Positions 16,824 through 25,415 of a DNA stretch of 41,265 bases are shown here, one piece after another. The position numbers and the translations under genes were made by a program. Every line of letters begins with the position of its first letter. The first letter of the stretch is position 1. This DNA is from an uncultured Arsenicibacter sp. GTDB lineage: Bacteria > Bacteroidota > Bacteroidia > Cytophagales > Spirosomataceae. Below the pieces are notes generated by a model. That model saw only the letters and a program-made list of their open reading frames with translations. It was not told where the DNA came from and ran no database searches. The stretch lies in contig NZ_CAMFHL010000043.1 in NCBI RefSeq assembly GCF_945952095.1, forward strand, positions 1 through 41,265, written 5' to 3'.

Positions 16824-16935
16824 AGTAAAAAAGATGCGCGAACAGCCGGTGTTCGTGCCGGACATACATGCTGTAAACGCACATGAGTATAAAAATGGCT
16901 TTAAAAGCGCAAAGTGATCGGTTAAAAACAAACGA

Positions 16936-16943
16936 CAAAGATA
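16936..16943 (-). promoter_or_regulatory. -7-like element upstream of the OstA-like gene
   Basis: The minus strand reads TATCTTTG, a full match to TAnnTTTG, about 110 nt before the ATG at 16823. No -33 TTG lies at 19-21 nt, so support is partial. Confidence 0.35.
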
Positions 16944-16966
16944 GGCTGTCCCGGGCAGACACTGGT

Positions 16967-18316
16967 ATGCAGGACCGCTTTTTAAACTTTGTTAACGATG
17001 AATGGGGGCTTGGCGATACATCCGCTAAGCAATCCGTCCGGGTATTGTTAACGGTCAGCGGCGGAATTGATTCTGTGGTACTCACACACCTGTGTGTGCA
17101 GGCAGCCCTGAACGTCTCCGTTGCACACGTCAACTTCGGGCTTCGGGGCGAAGAGTCCGACGGCGATGAGGCTTTTGTCCGCACGCTGGCTGCACGATAC
17201 GGGATACCTGTTTACGTAACCCGGTTTGAAACCGCAGCAGAAGCTGCCAAAACCGGTGAGTCGGTGCAGATGGTTGCCAGACGGTTACGGTATGCCTGGT
17301 TTCATCAGCTGCAACAACAAGATGGCTTTACCTACATTGCGACGGCACACCATCAGAACGATGTGCTGGAAACCACGCTGCTGAACCTGGCACGCGGTAC
17401 AGGTATTGCGGGGCTGCGGGGTTTGCCCAGACAAAACGGAGTGATCATCCGGCCGCTATGGTTTGCAACGCGTGCCGAAGTCGAAGACTACGCCGTACAG
17501 CAGGGGCTGATCTGGCGGGAGGACAGCTCAAACAAGGATGATAAATACCTGCGCAACCAGATCAGACATCATGTTGTACCCGGGCTTGAGGCACTGAATG
17601 CTAATTTCTGGGGAACGTTTCGGCGCACAATTAACCGGTTGCAGGCTTCCGAAACAATATTGGCTGGTGAACTGAACAGAAGCTGGGAATGGGTTACAGA
17701 TTATTCATCTTCAGAGCAGATTGTTATCAATAAAGCTAAACTTGGCACGCTCCTTGAACCAACCTTCCGGTTGGCTGAATGGCTGCGACCATTTGGGTTT
17801 GTGCCTGATCAGATCAGGCAGCTCGCGGGCTGCCTGACGGCTGAACCGGGGCAGTGTTTTGAAACGGCAACCCACCGGCTATGGCATCAGAAAGAAAGCC
17901 TGCTGCTGGTGCCGAAAACGGTGCTGCCGGCTGCCACGCAAAGCTGGCCGTCGTGGCCGGCCGGTAGGGTAGAAATAGCCGGTCTGGGCGCCCTTGATTT
18001 TTCAGCAGAAGCAGTGCGTGATAATTATAAATTCTCTGCTGATCAGCGTGTTGACTGTCTGGATGCAGACCGGTTGGCCGGCGATGTTGTTGTTCGGCCG
18101 TGGCAGCAGGGGGATACATTCCGGCCGATCGGGATGAAGGGAAAGAAACTGGTTAGTGATTTTCTGAATGAACAAAAGGTCCCGCAGCCCGAACGGGCAA
18201 CAGTGTATGTGCTTCTGGTTGGGGGAGTGATTGTCTGGGTGATTGGCTACCGCATTGCCGATAGCGTAAAACTAACGCCAACAACGCGCAAGTGTCTGGT
18301 AATTAAATTGTTATGA
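16967..18316 (+). CDS. tilS: tRNA(Ile)-lysidine synthase
   Basis: Converts C34 of the CAU-anticodon tRNA-Ile to lysidine so that it reads AUA. The 449-residue product has the PP-loop ATPase signature LLTVSGGIDSVVLTHL (Ser at about 31), VAHVNFGLRGEESDGDEAFV, TAHHQNDVLETTLLNLARGTG, GLRGLP and REDSSNKDDKYLRNQIRH. The C-terminal TilS_C domain follows: RPWQQGDTFRPIGMKGKKLV, SDFLNEQKVP and GYRIADSVKLT. The frame opens at 16883, but the ATG at 16967 sets the PP-loop at the usual distance and leaves a divergent promoter region with the OstA-like gene. Confidence 0.94.
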   Translation: MQDRFLNFVNDEWGLGDTSAKQSVRVLLTVSGGIDSVVLTHLCVQAALNVSVAHVNFGLRGEESDGDEAFVRTLAARYGIPVYVTRFETAAEAAKTGESVQMVARRLRYAWFHQLQQQDGFTYIATAHHQNDVLETTLLNLARGTGIAGLRGLPRQNGVIIRPLWFATRAEVEDYAVQQGLIWREDSSNKDDKYLRNQIRHHVVPGLEALNANFWGTFRRTINRLQASETILAGELNRSWEWVTDYSSSEQIVINKAKLGTLLEPTFRLAEWLRPFGFVPDQIRQLAGCLTAEPGQCFETATHRLWHQKESLLLVPKTVLPAATQSWPSWPAGRVEIAGLGALDFSAEAVRDNYKFSADQRVDCLDADRLAGDVVVRPWQQGDTFRPIGMKGKKLVSDFLNEQKVPQPERATVYVLLVGGVIVWVIGYRIADSVKLTPTTRKCLVIKLL

Positions 18317-18460
18317 GAGTTTCTTGGTAGATATGAACTGATTTGCAGGTGTTTAGATAATATTCTTGTTCTTTTTTCGCCTGAGAATTTTTTTTGGCAT
18401 TCAATTTGATAGTAACACGGTAGCCCATAATACATTAATTCAACAGTATTCTCTCAGACC

Positions 18461-20737
18461 ATGAATCGATTTGTACGAACGCTGCTGTTGGCCGGGCTGG
18501 TCCTCTGGTGTTTCACTGCGCAGGCTCAGAGCACACGATTACGAGCGGCTAACAAACAATTTGAAAACATGAGCTATGTCAGCGCAGTGCGGATGTACGA
18601 GGAGTTTTTGCGGGCAGACCGCAAAAAGGATGCGGCAGAGACCCGTGAGGCACTGATTAAGCTAGGCTTTTCATACCGGAAACTACAGGACAGCCGGAAC
18701 GCAGAGCGCGTTTATGCCGAGCTGGTTAAGGATAACAGTGACCTCGACAGTGAGATCTATCTCTACTATGCTCAGTCACTGGCTTCTAACGGCAAATACC
18801 GCGATGCTCAGAAAATGTACAGCAAGTATGGCGAAAAGCAAGGCGAAGACCTACGCGGTCGTCGGTTTACGGTTTCGTACATGGATATGAATCGTTTTTA
18901 CCAGGATTCATCATCCTATCGCTTGTCCAGTCTGCCGATCAACTCACGCCAGGCCGATTTCAGCCCGATGTACTACAAGGGAGGGTTAGTATTTGTATCG
19001 GCCCGAGACGAATCAGGGGCGATCAAGCGGGTGTTCAACTGGAACCAGACACCATTCCTGGACCTGTACTTCCACGCGGATACGAACCAGTTGCGTACAG
19101 CAGCCCCCGAAGTTGCCCGTGCCACAAATACAGCACAGGTAGGCGGTAGTGCACCCGCTGAACAGGCTGCTGAAACAAATGCATCACCGGATAAAGGCGT
19201 CACGAAAGCCGAAATTTTCAGCCGTACGCTGAATACAAAATACCACGAAGGTCCGATGACCTTTACGCGTGATCAGACAACGATTGTTTTTACACGGAAC
19301 AACGCCAGTAAAGGGAAATCAGGGAAAAGCTCTGACGGTGTCCGGAAACTGAAACTATACATTGCGAACGAAAAGAACGGCAAGTGGATGTCGGCTAAGG
19401 AAGTACCGTTCAACAGCAATGAATATTCTGTAGGTCACCCTGCTTTTTCGCCGGATGACAGCAAACTGTATTTTGTGTCGGATATGCCCGGCGGTTACGG
19501 CGGTACGGACATCTACGTGGTGGAGTACAACAACGGCCAATGGGGAACGCCGGTAAACCTGGGGAAAGACATCAATACCGAGGGCAACGAAATGTTCCCG
19601 TACGTCGATGGAAACGGCAACATTTATTTTGCCTCTGACGGTCACGAAGGTCTTGGCGGGCTGGATATCTTCTTTGCGGAACTGAAAGACGGTGTCGCTT
19701 ATAAAGGGGTTGATAATCTTGGTGCGCCGATCAACTCCGAAAAAGATGACTTTGGTTTAATTACGGATAAGAGCCGTACAACCGGTTTTTTCAGCAGTAA
19801 CCGGAAAAAAGGCATCAGCGACGACGATATTTACAGCTTCCGCCGTTCGTGCAAGCAGCTCAACCTGATTGTTTACGACAAGAAGACACAGCAGCCGCTG
19901 GAAGGTGCCGATGTCCGGATTGTCCGGAACGGGGTGAATCAGGACCTGCTGGTAACCAACGCACGCGGCGCAACACAGATGTGTCTGGACGCCAATACCG
20001 AATATGAATTCAAGGCGGTGAAAGAAGGGTATGCCCTTAACAGTGCCCGGTATTCAACCCTGACGCAGTCGCCAGCTCCGGTCATCAATATCTCGATTTA
20101 CCTCGACCGGAGTGAAAATACCATTGTGAAAGGGGTTGTAAAGCGTGAGGTGGACGATAAACCGGCTTCCGGTGTAAAAGTGACCCTGCGTAACGAAAAA
20201 GACAAGTCGGAGCGTACGATTGAAACCGGACCGGATGGCGGCTATGAGTTTGACATGAAGCCCGGAGCTCCGTATTCAATCAGTACAAAAAAGGACAAAT
20301 ACACCAGCCGTACCAAGCAGCTGAAGACAAAGTCGCCGCAGGTAGTGACCGATACCCTTGGCTTATACGGTGAAGGCGATGTCTACGAACTGAAAAACAT
20401 TTATTACGACCTGAATAAATTCTTTATTCGCCCGGATGCGGCCCGCGAGCTGGATCACGTTGTGGCCCTGCTGAAGGAATATCCGACGATGAAGATTGAA
20501 CTGCGGTCGCATACCGATGCACGGGCAAGTGATACGTACAATATGCGGCTCTCTGAGAACCGTGCCCGCGCCGCGCTGGATTACATGGTATCAAAAGGAG
20601 TGAGCCCGAAACGCTTGACCGCAAGAGGGTTCGGCGAAAGTGAACTGGTCAATGATTGCGGCGATGGGGTTGAATGCTCCGAAGCAGATCATCAGGCAAA
20701 CCGGCGGACTGAATTTAAAATTCTCGCGGTTCAGTAA
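18461..20737 (+). CDS. PorE-like TPR / beta-propeller / OmpA-domain protein
   Basis: A 758-residue exported protein with four recognisable parts. Signal peptide (1-23). TPR repeats, about 25-125 (NKQFENMSYVSAVRMYEEFL). A WD40/PD40 propeller, about 165-480 (GHPAFSPDDSKLYFVSD, GGYGGTDIYVVEY, GLGGLDIFFAEL). A carboxypeptidase-regulatory-like domain, about 490-630. A C-terminal OmpA domain (NIYYDLNKFFIRPDAAREL, HTDARASDTYNMRLSENRA, RLTARGFGESE, NRRTEFKI). This is the domain order of PorE, which ties the T9SS trans-envelope complex to peptidoglycan. Bacteroidota carry several paralogues, so the exact role is uncertain. It stands alone, with a terminator after it. Confidence 0.85.
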   Translation: MNRFVRTLLLAGLVLWCFTAQAQSTRLRAANKQFENMSYVSAVRMYEEFLRADRKKDAAETREALIKLGFSYRKLQDSRNAERVYAELVKDNSDLDSEIYLYYAQSLASNGKYRDAQKMYSKYGEKQGEDLRGRRFTVSYMDMNRFYQDSSSYRLSSLPINSRQADFSPMYYKGGLVFVSARDESGAIKRVFNWNQTPFLDLYFHADTNQLRTAAPEVARATNTAQVGGSAPAEQAAETNASPDKGVTKAEIFSRTLNTKYHEGPMTFTRDQTTIVFTRNNASKGKSGKSSDGVRKLKLYIANEKNGKWMSAKEVPFNSNEYSVGHPAFSPDDSKLYFVSDMPGGYGGTDIYVVEYNNGQWGTPVNLGKDINTEGNEMFPYVDGNGNIYFASDGHEGLGGLDIFFAELKDGVAYKGVDNLGAPINSEKDDFGLITDKSRTTGFFSSNRKKGISDDDIYSFRRSCKQLNLIVYDKKTQQPLEGADVRIVRNGVNQDLLVTNARGATQMCLDANTEYEFKAVKEGYALNSARYSTLTQSPAPVINISIYLDRSENTIVKGVVKREVDDKPASGVKVTLRNEKDKSERTIETGPDGGYEFDMKPGAPYSISTKKDKYTSRTKQLKTKSPQVVTDTLGLYGEGDVYELKNIYYDLNKFFIRPDAARELDHVVALLKEYPTMKIELRSHTDARASDTYNMRLSENRARAALDYMVSKGVSPKRLTARGFGESELVNDCGDGVECSEADHQANRRTEFKILAVQ

Positions 20738-20755
20738 ACGGACTATAACCACATA

Positions 20756-20802
20756 ACAGAAAGGCGTAAATGGGCTGGCTCATTTGCGCCTTTCTGTGTT
20801 TA
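20756..20802 (+). terminator. Terminator after the PorE-like gene
   Basis: ACAGAAAGGCGTAAATG pairs with CATTTGCGCCTTTCTGT (20756-20772 with 20781-20797, one G-U pair, 8-nt loop). A short T-rich tail follows, 18 bp past the stop. Confidence 0.8.
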
Positions 20803-21111
20803 TATGCTGCTTTTATGAGTTTACAAACCCGCATTTTTACGGGCAGATCAGGTGGATTATAGAGTCGAATATCAGGTTTGTTAATGGGATACACCTTAAT
20901 ATGTATCTATTTTTGCCGGTTATTCAATTCCTGACCGCATGATAACGTTTACGGTAAGTGTTGCAGCATCTGTTTTACATTAGCTTATAAGTAGTTGATT
21001 TTCTGCTTTAAATTAAATTGTCCACCCGATTGTCTACCCCCGGAATTAGGAGAGACCGGGCGGGTGGTACTAGATTAGTACCGGAAAGTCAACACAGAGG
21101 TAACTACGTTT
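20803..21111 (+). other. Intergenic region with a promoter-like box and structured RNA potential
   Basis: No coding frame with convincing features is seen here. TATTTTTG at 20908-20915 matches the -7 consensus TAnnTTTG, without a -33 TTG at the expected distance. From 21022 to 21082 a set of nested and adjacent stems is possible, listed separately. The stretch leads into a 90-codon ORF at 21112. Confidence 0.4.
21022..21082 (+). ncRNA. Possible structured RNA leader
   Basis: Three helices fit together: CCACCCG (21022-21028) with CGGGTGG (21061-21067); inside it CCCGG (21039-21043) with CCGGG (21056-21060); and directly after, GTACTA (21067-21072) with TAGTAC (21076-21081). G21067 is claimed by both neighbouring helices, so one pair must yield. 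It precedes the 21112 ORF by 30 nt. No known riboswitch class is recognised; this is pairing seen by eye. Confidence 0.3.
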
Positions 21112-21384
21112 ATGGAAACAGAAGTTATGTGGTTAAATATGTTACGGATGGTTCAGTTTGCTGTCCGGTTTGGCGTATTCGCCTGTATAATGGCTATTCC
21201 GTTGGAGGAATCCGGGGGGCATTCGTATCAGGAAAGCTCTGAGCCGGTACCGGTAACTACGGATATGGCTTTTCAGGACGCAGACAGCCTGTTCGGGCTG
21301 CATCCGGAAACCGGTGAAGGGACTGATATGGCTGACCGCAGTGATGTTCTGGTGAGCTACTCCGGCTACAGACCGGAAAAATAA
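21112..21384 (+). CDS. Small predicted membrane or exported protein, unknown
   Basis: A 90-codon ORF. Residues about 8-30 are hydrophobic (MLRMVQFAVRFGVFACIMAIP) and could be a signal peptide or membrane anchor. The remainder is acidic and polar (ESSEPVPVTTDMAFQDADS, ETGEGTDMADRSD). No family is recognised. Support for coding is moderate: ATG start, plausible export signal, GAGG 12 nt upstream, and a stop abutting a terminator hairpin. It is convergent with the TPMT unit. It may be lineage-specific or spurious. Confidence 0.4.
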   Translation: METEVMWLNMLRMVQFAVRFGVFACIMAIPLEESGGHSYQESSEPVPVTTDMAFQDADSLFGLHPETGEGTDMADRSDVLVSYSGYRPEK

Positions 21385-21424
21385 AGGCCATAGCAAACGC
21401 GGATACACCTGTTTGCTATGGCCT
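21370..21424 (-). terminator. Intrinsic terminator of the methyltransferase unit
   Basis: A perfect 14-bp stem AGGCCATAGCAAAC/GTTTGCTATGGCCT (21385-21398 with 21411-21424) with a 12-nt loop is followed on the minus strand by TTATTTTT. On the plus strand no T-tract follows, so it mainly serves the minus-strand TPMT transcript. Confidence 0.8.
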
Positions 21425-21458
21425 GCATCGGAAGGCGGACCTTTACTGTCTGTTCAAT

Positions 21459-21533
21459 TCAGCCCATTGTCGGCAGGGCGGCCAGCAGGTAAAAACAGAC
21501 GAGCAGTAGTTTTTTGAAAAGATCGGTTTTCAT
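21459..21533 (-). CDS. Possible 24-residue hydrophobic peptide
   Basis: An ATG at 21533 opens a 24-codon frame: a Lys-containing start (MKTDLFKK), then a hydrophobic run (LLLVCFYLLAALP), ending TMG. It looks like a lone signal peptide or a single membrane helix. It lies 27 bp after the TPMT stop and before the shared terminator, so it would be on the same mRNA. It could be a membrane microprotein, the remnant of a longer secreted gene, or chance. Confidence 0.3.
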   Translation of the reverse strand: MKTDLFKKLLLVCFYLLAALPTMG

Positions 21534-21560
21534 GCGCCGTAAATCAGAAAACAGTAAAAA

Positions 21561-22253
21561 TCAGAAAGCCTGAAAGAAAACCTCCGTTGCTGAAGTGTGC
21601 TGTAAATCAATGTTGTATAGTTTTTTCATTATGAAACCGTGCTCGATCAGGAAGCGTAAACCGTATTTACGGACCATGCCATGGTTAGGCAACACCGGGC
21701 TTTCTACATGCCGGATGGCGTAATTCGAAAAATACCGGCCAACGTCTGTTGGGTCGATGCTGAACGGAGGCGTTGCCATTGTCGGTGCATATTCAAGGGT
21801 ATTCAGGAAATAGGTCGTCCCCGGCTTCGTCAGCTCTTCCAGCTTTTGAAGATAATGCATGCGCATAGGGCAGGGAAGTGCAACTAAAGACGCGCGGTCG
21901 TATACCAGATCAATGTTACCCAAAGCCTTCGGGGTCAGCGCAAAGAAATCACCACAAATGATGGTCAGATTACCGGACACAAACCGGTTGCCGCAACGCT
22001 GGTACGGAATGTCATTTTCCTGGAAAAACTGCAGGACGGCCTTTTCAACCAGTTCGACGCCAATCACCTTTCCGGCAAACTTACTGAAATACATCAGATC
22101 AAGTGTTTTACCACATAAAGGGACCAGTACAGTTTGACCGGCTAACGTTGCCGGGGGAAGGTGCTGTAACAGATAAGGATGGACATCCCGACGGTGGAAA
22201 CTTGTGTAGTGACCTTCTGATTCCCATGATTTAACCCAGAATTGTGCTTCCAT
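21561..22253 (-). CDS. Thiopurine S-methyltransferase (TPMT) family protein
   Basis: A 230-residue SAM-dependent methyltransferase. The N-terminus EAQFWVKSWESEGHYTSFHR matches the TPMT entry motif (FWxxxW...FH). Then come VLVPLCGKTLDLMYFSKFAG (SAM-binding loop), KVIGVELVEKAV (acidic end of strand 2), ICGDFFALTP and IDLVYDRASLVALP. Bacterial members methylate sulphur, selenium or tellurium compounds, or thiol natural products; the substrate here cannot be told. It has no close operon partner apart from a possible 24-codon ORF downstream. Confidence 0.85.
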   Translation of the reverse strand: MEAQFWVKSWESEGHYTSFHRRDVHPYLLQHLPPATLAGQTVLVPLCGKTLDLMYFSKFAGKVIGVELVEKAVLQFFQENDIPYQRCGNRFVSGNLTIICGDFFALTPKALGNIDLVYDRASLVALPCPMRMHYLQKLEELTKPGTTYFLNTLEYAPTMATPPFSIDPTDVGRYFSNYAIRHVESPVLPNHGMVRKYGLRFLIEHGFIMKKLYNIDLQHTSATEVFFQAF

Positions 22254-22599
22254 TAGTGCGTTGCGAATTGATTAAGAGTAGTTATTTCGATAGCACAAAG
22301 GTCTTATGAATCAGGGAGTTCGTTGTCAGGATAAGTACGGGATTTTAAAAACAGGGATTTCTACGTATGTAGGCTTGAGAAAAGTCCGGATAATAGCTCT
22401 TGAAACATGGCATGGCTGCATATGTAAATTACCTTGAAATACTACAGCTGAAAAGTGATATAGTGTCTATAGGCATATTACATACTTATGAAAACAGATT
22501 AGAATTGATTGACCATGCATCAGAATGTTAAAATGTGGCAAAAAAGGGTTAGTTTGGTCAGACATTAAAAGTCCACATTTAACTACTGATTTAACGTTT
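22254..22599. other. AT-rich intergenic region between divergent genes
   Basis: This 346-bp region separates the TPMT gene (minus) from the beta-helix gene (plus). I find no full promoter consensus. TTAGTTTG at 22549-22556 is one mismatch from a -7 element for the plus-strand gene. The only longer frame is an upstream extension of the beta-helix gene. Confidence 0.4.
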
Positions 22600-24366
22600 A
22601 TGAAACGCTATCGCTACACAAAATACATTCACAGGTTAACCATTTTTGCCTCCAAAGGCCTTTTGTCATTTACAAGAAATACCTTTCTCCTATGCGTTTT
22701 AGCTTTTTCCGTCATAGAAGGATACAGTCAGACAAGGCGGTATGTAAAATCTGACGGCACCGGCGACGGCAGCAGCTGGGAACAGGCAAGCGGCGATTTA
22801 CAGGCTATGATCAATGCCAGCCATGCAGGTGATGTAGTATGGGTTGCAACGGGTGTCTATAAGCCAACGACAACAACCGACAGAACTATCAGTTTCAGCC
22901 TGAAAGATAGTGTAGCCGTCTACGGCGGATTTACCGGAAATGAACGTACACTTTCTGAACGCCCCGCAATAAACTTTATAGCTCAGGCAAATTCTATTTT
23001 AAGCGGTGATATCGGGGTGCCGAATGTAGACGGGGACAATAGCTTTCAGGTTTTTAATCAAAACCGCTCATTATCCCGGAAGACAATTCTGGATGGCTTT
23101 GTCATTACTGCCGGGAATGCAAACGTTCTTAATGGTTTTGATAAGGGAGGGGCAGTTAGGTTAACTATACGTGATCATGATATTTATGAACCTGTTTTTA
23201 GAAACTGCTTTTTTACCGGTAATCAGGCAGTGAACTATGGCGGTGTCATTGGTTTTAGTTTTGAATTAAACAAACCTGAAAGTAAACATAGCGTCCTGTT
23301 TGAGAACTGTCGTTTTGATAACAATAGTGCTGAAAAAGGTGGCGCGATAGGGGGACGTATCTGGAACGGAATTTGTGAAATTCAGTTCATAAACTGTGAA
23401 TTCACAGATAACTCAGCTAGTTATGGCGGAGCTATGTTTTTTGATATAAAATATGGCTGTAATTTACTGCAAAGCTTTAATAAGTGTGTTTTTAAAAACA
23501 ATATTGCGTCAGTAAGCGGCGGGGCTATTTACAATGACTCAGGGGTAAGTGTCTATAAACCAGTATTTAATGCCTGCTATTTCTACAATAACGTTGCCTA
23601 TGATTCAGGAGGAGCCATAGCTACTGCGATGGAGTTTAGTGTAAATGGTATACAGGTTATTAATTCATCATTTCAAAACAATTATGCCCTGAATGTGGGT
23701 GGTGTATATTGGGGCGAAAATACAACTGATCAGTTAATAATTCCACCGTTGCTGCCACAGTTTATCAATTCATCTTTTCAGAATAACTTTACCATTGCCG
23801 GTAAGGGCAGTGTCATCTATTGCACGGGGAATTTTAATAAGCCACTGCTGTCGAATTGTATCCTGTGGAATAATGGAGGTGCCGAAACGTTTGGTGTAAA
23901 AAACGGCAGTCGTATTGATGTCAATTATTCGTTGGTAGAGCCTGCCGTAACAAATTTTTCAGGCGATTCAACCGTAATCGTCACTACCACCTCACCGTTT
24001 GAGTCAATTAGTTCTGTAAAGTTGAAAAAAGGATCCGAAGCAATTGATACGGCTAATCCGGAAACAAGCACCGCACTTGTCGGGATTACAGATTATGCCG
24101 GTAACCCCAGATTCATCAACGGGAGCCTGGATATGGGGGCTTCTGAGTATCAGGGACCACTGGAAATATTTACGATCAGAGACGGCGAATGGACAAATCC
24201 GGCAGTATGGTCGGTAAAACGTTTACCCAAAAAGGGAGAACGGGTATGGCTAAAACACAAAGTAACGATTCCGACAAACTTCCGCTCAACATCCGGAATT
24301 GTCAGGTATAATCCGGAAAGTCAACTCATTTTCAGGGACAATGCCCGCTTGCTGATCAGCAATTAA
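22600..24366 (+). CDS. Secreted right-handed beta-helix protein (choice-of-anchor Q type)
   Basis: A 588-residue protein. Its long signal region (TFLLCVLAFSVIEGYSQ) is followed by RRYVKSDGTGDGSSWEQASG and LQAMINASHAGDVVWVATGVYKP, the typical start of polysaccharide-lyase-like beta-helices. About 100-480 holds repeats such as FRNCFFTGNQAVNYGGVIG, FENCRFDNNSAEKGGAIGG and FINCEFTDNSASYGGAMFF, one per coil. The motif GSLDMGASEYQG is the choice-of-anchor Q signature. The last about 65 residues (FTIRDGEWTNPAVWSVKRLP, GERVWLKHKVTIP) resemble a G8-like domain seen in Bacteroidota surface proteins. No standard T9SS tail is visible. The gene is visibly AT-richer than its neighbours. The ATG at 22600 precedes the signal peptide and is preferred to 22525. 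Confidence 0.8.
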   Translation: MKRYRYTKYIHRLTIFASKGLLSFTRNTFLLCVLAFSVIEGYSQTRRYVKSDGTGDGSSWEQASGDLQAMINASHAGDVVWVATGVYKPTTTTDRTISFSLKDSVAVYGGFTGNERTLSERPAINFIAQANSILSGDIGVPNVDGDNSFQVFNQNRSLSRKTILDGFVITAGNANVLNGFDKGGAVRLTIRDHDIYEPVFRNCFFTGNQAVNYGGVIGFSFELNKPESKHSVLFENCRFDNNSAEKGGAIGGRIWNGICEIQFINCEFTDNSASYGGAMFFDIKYGCNLLQSFNKCVFKNNIASVSGGAIYNDSGVSVYKPVFNACYFYNNVAYDSGGAIATAMEFSVNGIQVINSSFQNNYALNVGGVYWGENTTDQLIIPPLLPQFINSSFQNNFTIAGKGSVIYCTGNFNKPLLSNCILWNNGGAETFGVKNGSRIDVNYSLVEPAVTNFSGDSTVIVTTTSPFESISSVKLKKGSEAIDTANPETSTALVGITDYAGNPRFINGSLDMGASEYQGPLEIFTIRDGEWTNPAVWSVKRLPKKGERVWLKHKVTIPTNFRSTSGIVRYNPESQLIFRDNARLLISN

Positions 24367-24414
24367 CATATTGTCGGCCAGTACATAACCGGCCGACACA
24401 CATACGAGGTTGCC

Positions 24415-25203
24415 TTAAATCACCGTCCCGCCATCGGCATAGAACAAGCTGCCGGTGCAGTACGATGAGGCTCCGGAGGCCAGAAACAGGGCCAGCGGGC
24501 TGATTTCGTCGGTGGTACCCATCCGTGCAATCGGCAGCCGTTTCGTAAAATGGCTCAGAATCCTGTCGTCCTGCCAGAGCGCCTGCGAAAACTTCGTTTT
24601 GATCAGTCCCGGACAGATCGCGTTTACCCGGATGCCGTCGGGCCCCCATTCTTTCGCCAGTACCTTCGTCAGCATATTGAGGGACGCCTTGCTGACGCTG
24701 TACATACCGAGGCCCGGATCAGGGGTGTGCCCGGCAATGCTGCTCATCATAATGATGCTGCCGCCGCCGCGCTGTTTCATAATCGGGTGTACCAGCTTAC
24801 TCAGTTCAAACGGAGCTTTTACATTGGCCTGCATGATTTTGTCGAACGCTGATCCGTCGCAGTCGAGCGATGGACCGAAAACGGGGTTCGAAGCGGCGTT
24901 GTTGACCAGAATGTCGATACCGCCGTAAACCGCAACGGTTTTGTCGACGAGCGCTTTTAGCTGATCCATATCGCCGACATGGGCGGCAATACCGGTTGCG
25001 TCGCCGCCGTGAGTCATAATGTCGGCGGCCAGGGCATCGCAGGCGTCCTGCTTACGGCTGCTGACGACCACTTTCGCACCGAACTGCGCAAACGTGCGGG
25101 CCATATCCTCGCCGATGCCTTTGCTGGCGCCCGTGATAACAGCCACTTTTCCGGTTAAATCAAACATCTTTTTTTCGGGTGATGTCAAGGGTTGTGTTTC
25201 CAT
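24415..25203 (-). CDS. SDR family NAD(P)-dependent oxidoreductase
   Basis: A 262-residue classical short-chain dehydrogenase. The cofactor loop is VAVITGASKGIGEDMA (TGxxxGIG), followed by VVVSSRKQDACD, ILVNNAASNP (NNAG-like), catalytic Ser in IIMMSSIAGHTPD, YSVSK (Tyr and Lys of YxxxK), and GIRVNAICPGLIKTKF. The C-terminus ASSYCTGSLFYADGGTVI is typical. The Arg at the end of the second strand (SSRK) points to NADP. The substrate is unknown. Residues 1-12 lie before the conserved domain, and a second ATG at residue 13 could also be used. Divergent from the miniprotein/symporter pair. Confidence 0.92.
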   Translation of the reverse strand: METQPLTSPEKKMFDLTGKVAVITGASKGIGEDMARTFAQFGAKVVVSSRKQDACDALAADIMTHGGDATGIAAHVGDMDQLKALVDKTVAVYGGIDILVNNAASNPVFGPSLDCDGSAFDKIMQANVKAPFELSKLVHPIMKQRGGGSIIMMSSIAGHTPDPGLGMYSVSKASLNMLTKVLAKEWGPDGIRVNAICPGLIKTKFSQALWQDDRILSHFTKRLPIARMGTTDEISPLALFLASGASSYCTGSLFYADGGTVI

Positions 25204-25415
25204 GTAAGGGAAATGCGTTTACCTGCAAACTATCATATAAATCGGCGAATTCAAAGAAGAGCGGCTAATCCCGATAGCAGATAGAGCATTAACAATTCTG
25301 TTAACAAAATAACCGGCAATAAAGCGGCCGGCGGATAGTTGGTATAGAAGTTGATACCTGAAATTTTACCTAATTTCGTCAATTCAACCTGGCCATGTGC
25401 CTACACTAGCCCTTT

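Noticed and set aside
18389..18435. Possible sigma-70-like promoter (TTGATA ... TAATAC) before the PorE-like gene
   Set aside because: Spacing and -10 match are weak, and Bacteroidota do not use the E. coli-type consensus.
21018..21242. Alternative 74-codon frame overlapping the 21112 ORF
   Set aside because: It begins in the structured region, has an Arg/Tyr/Gly-rich composition and no export signal; the 21112 frame is the better candidate.
24870..24900. GGTTCGA-like sequence resembling a tRNA T-arm
   Set aside because: It lies in the SDR gene, and no matching acceptor stem or anticodon arm surrounds it.
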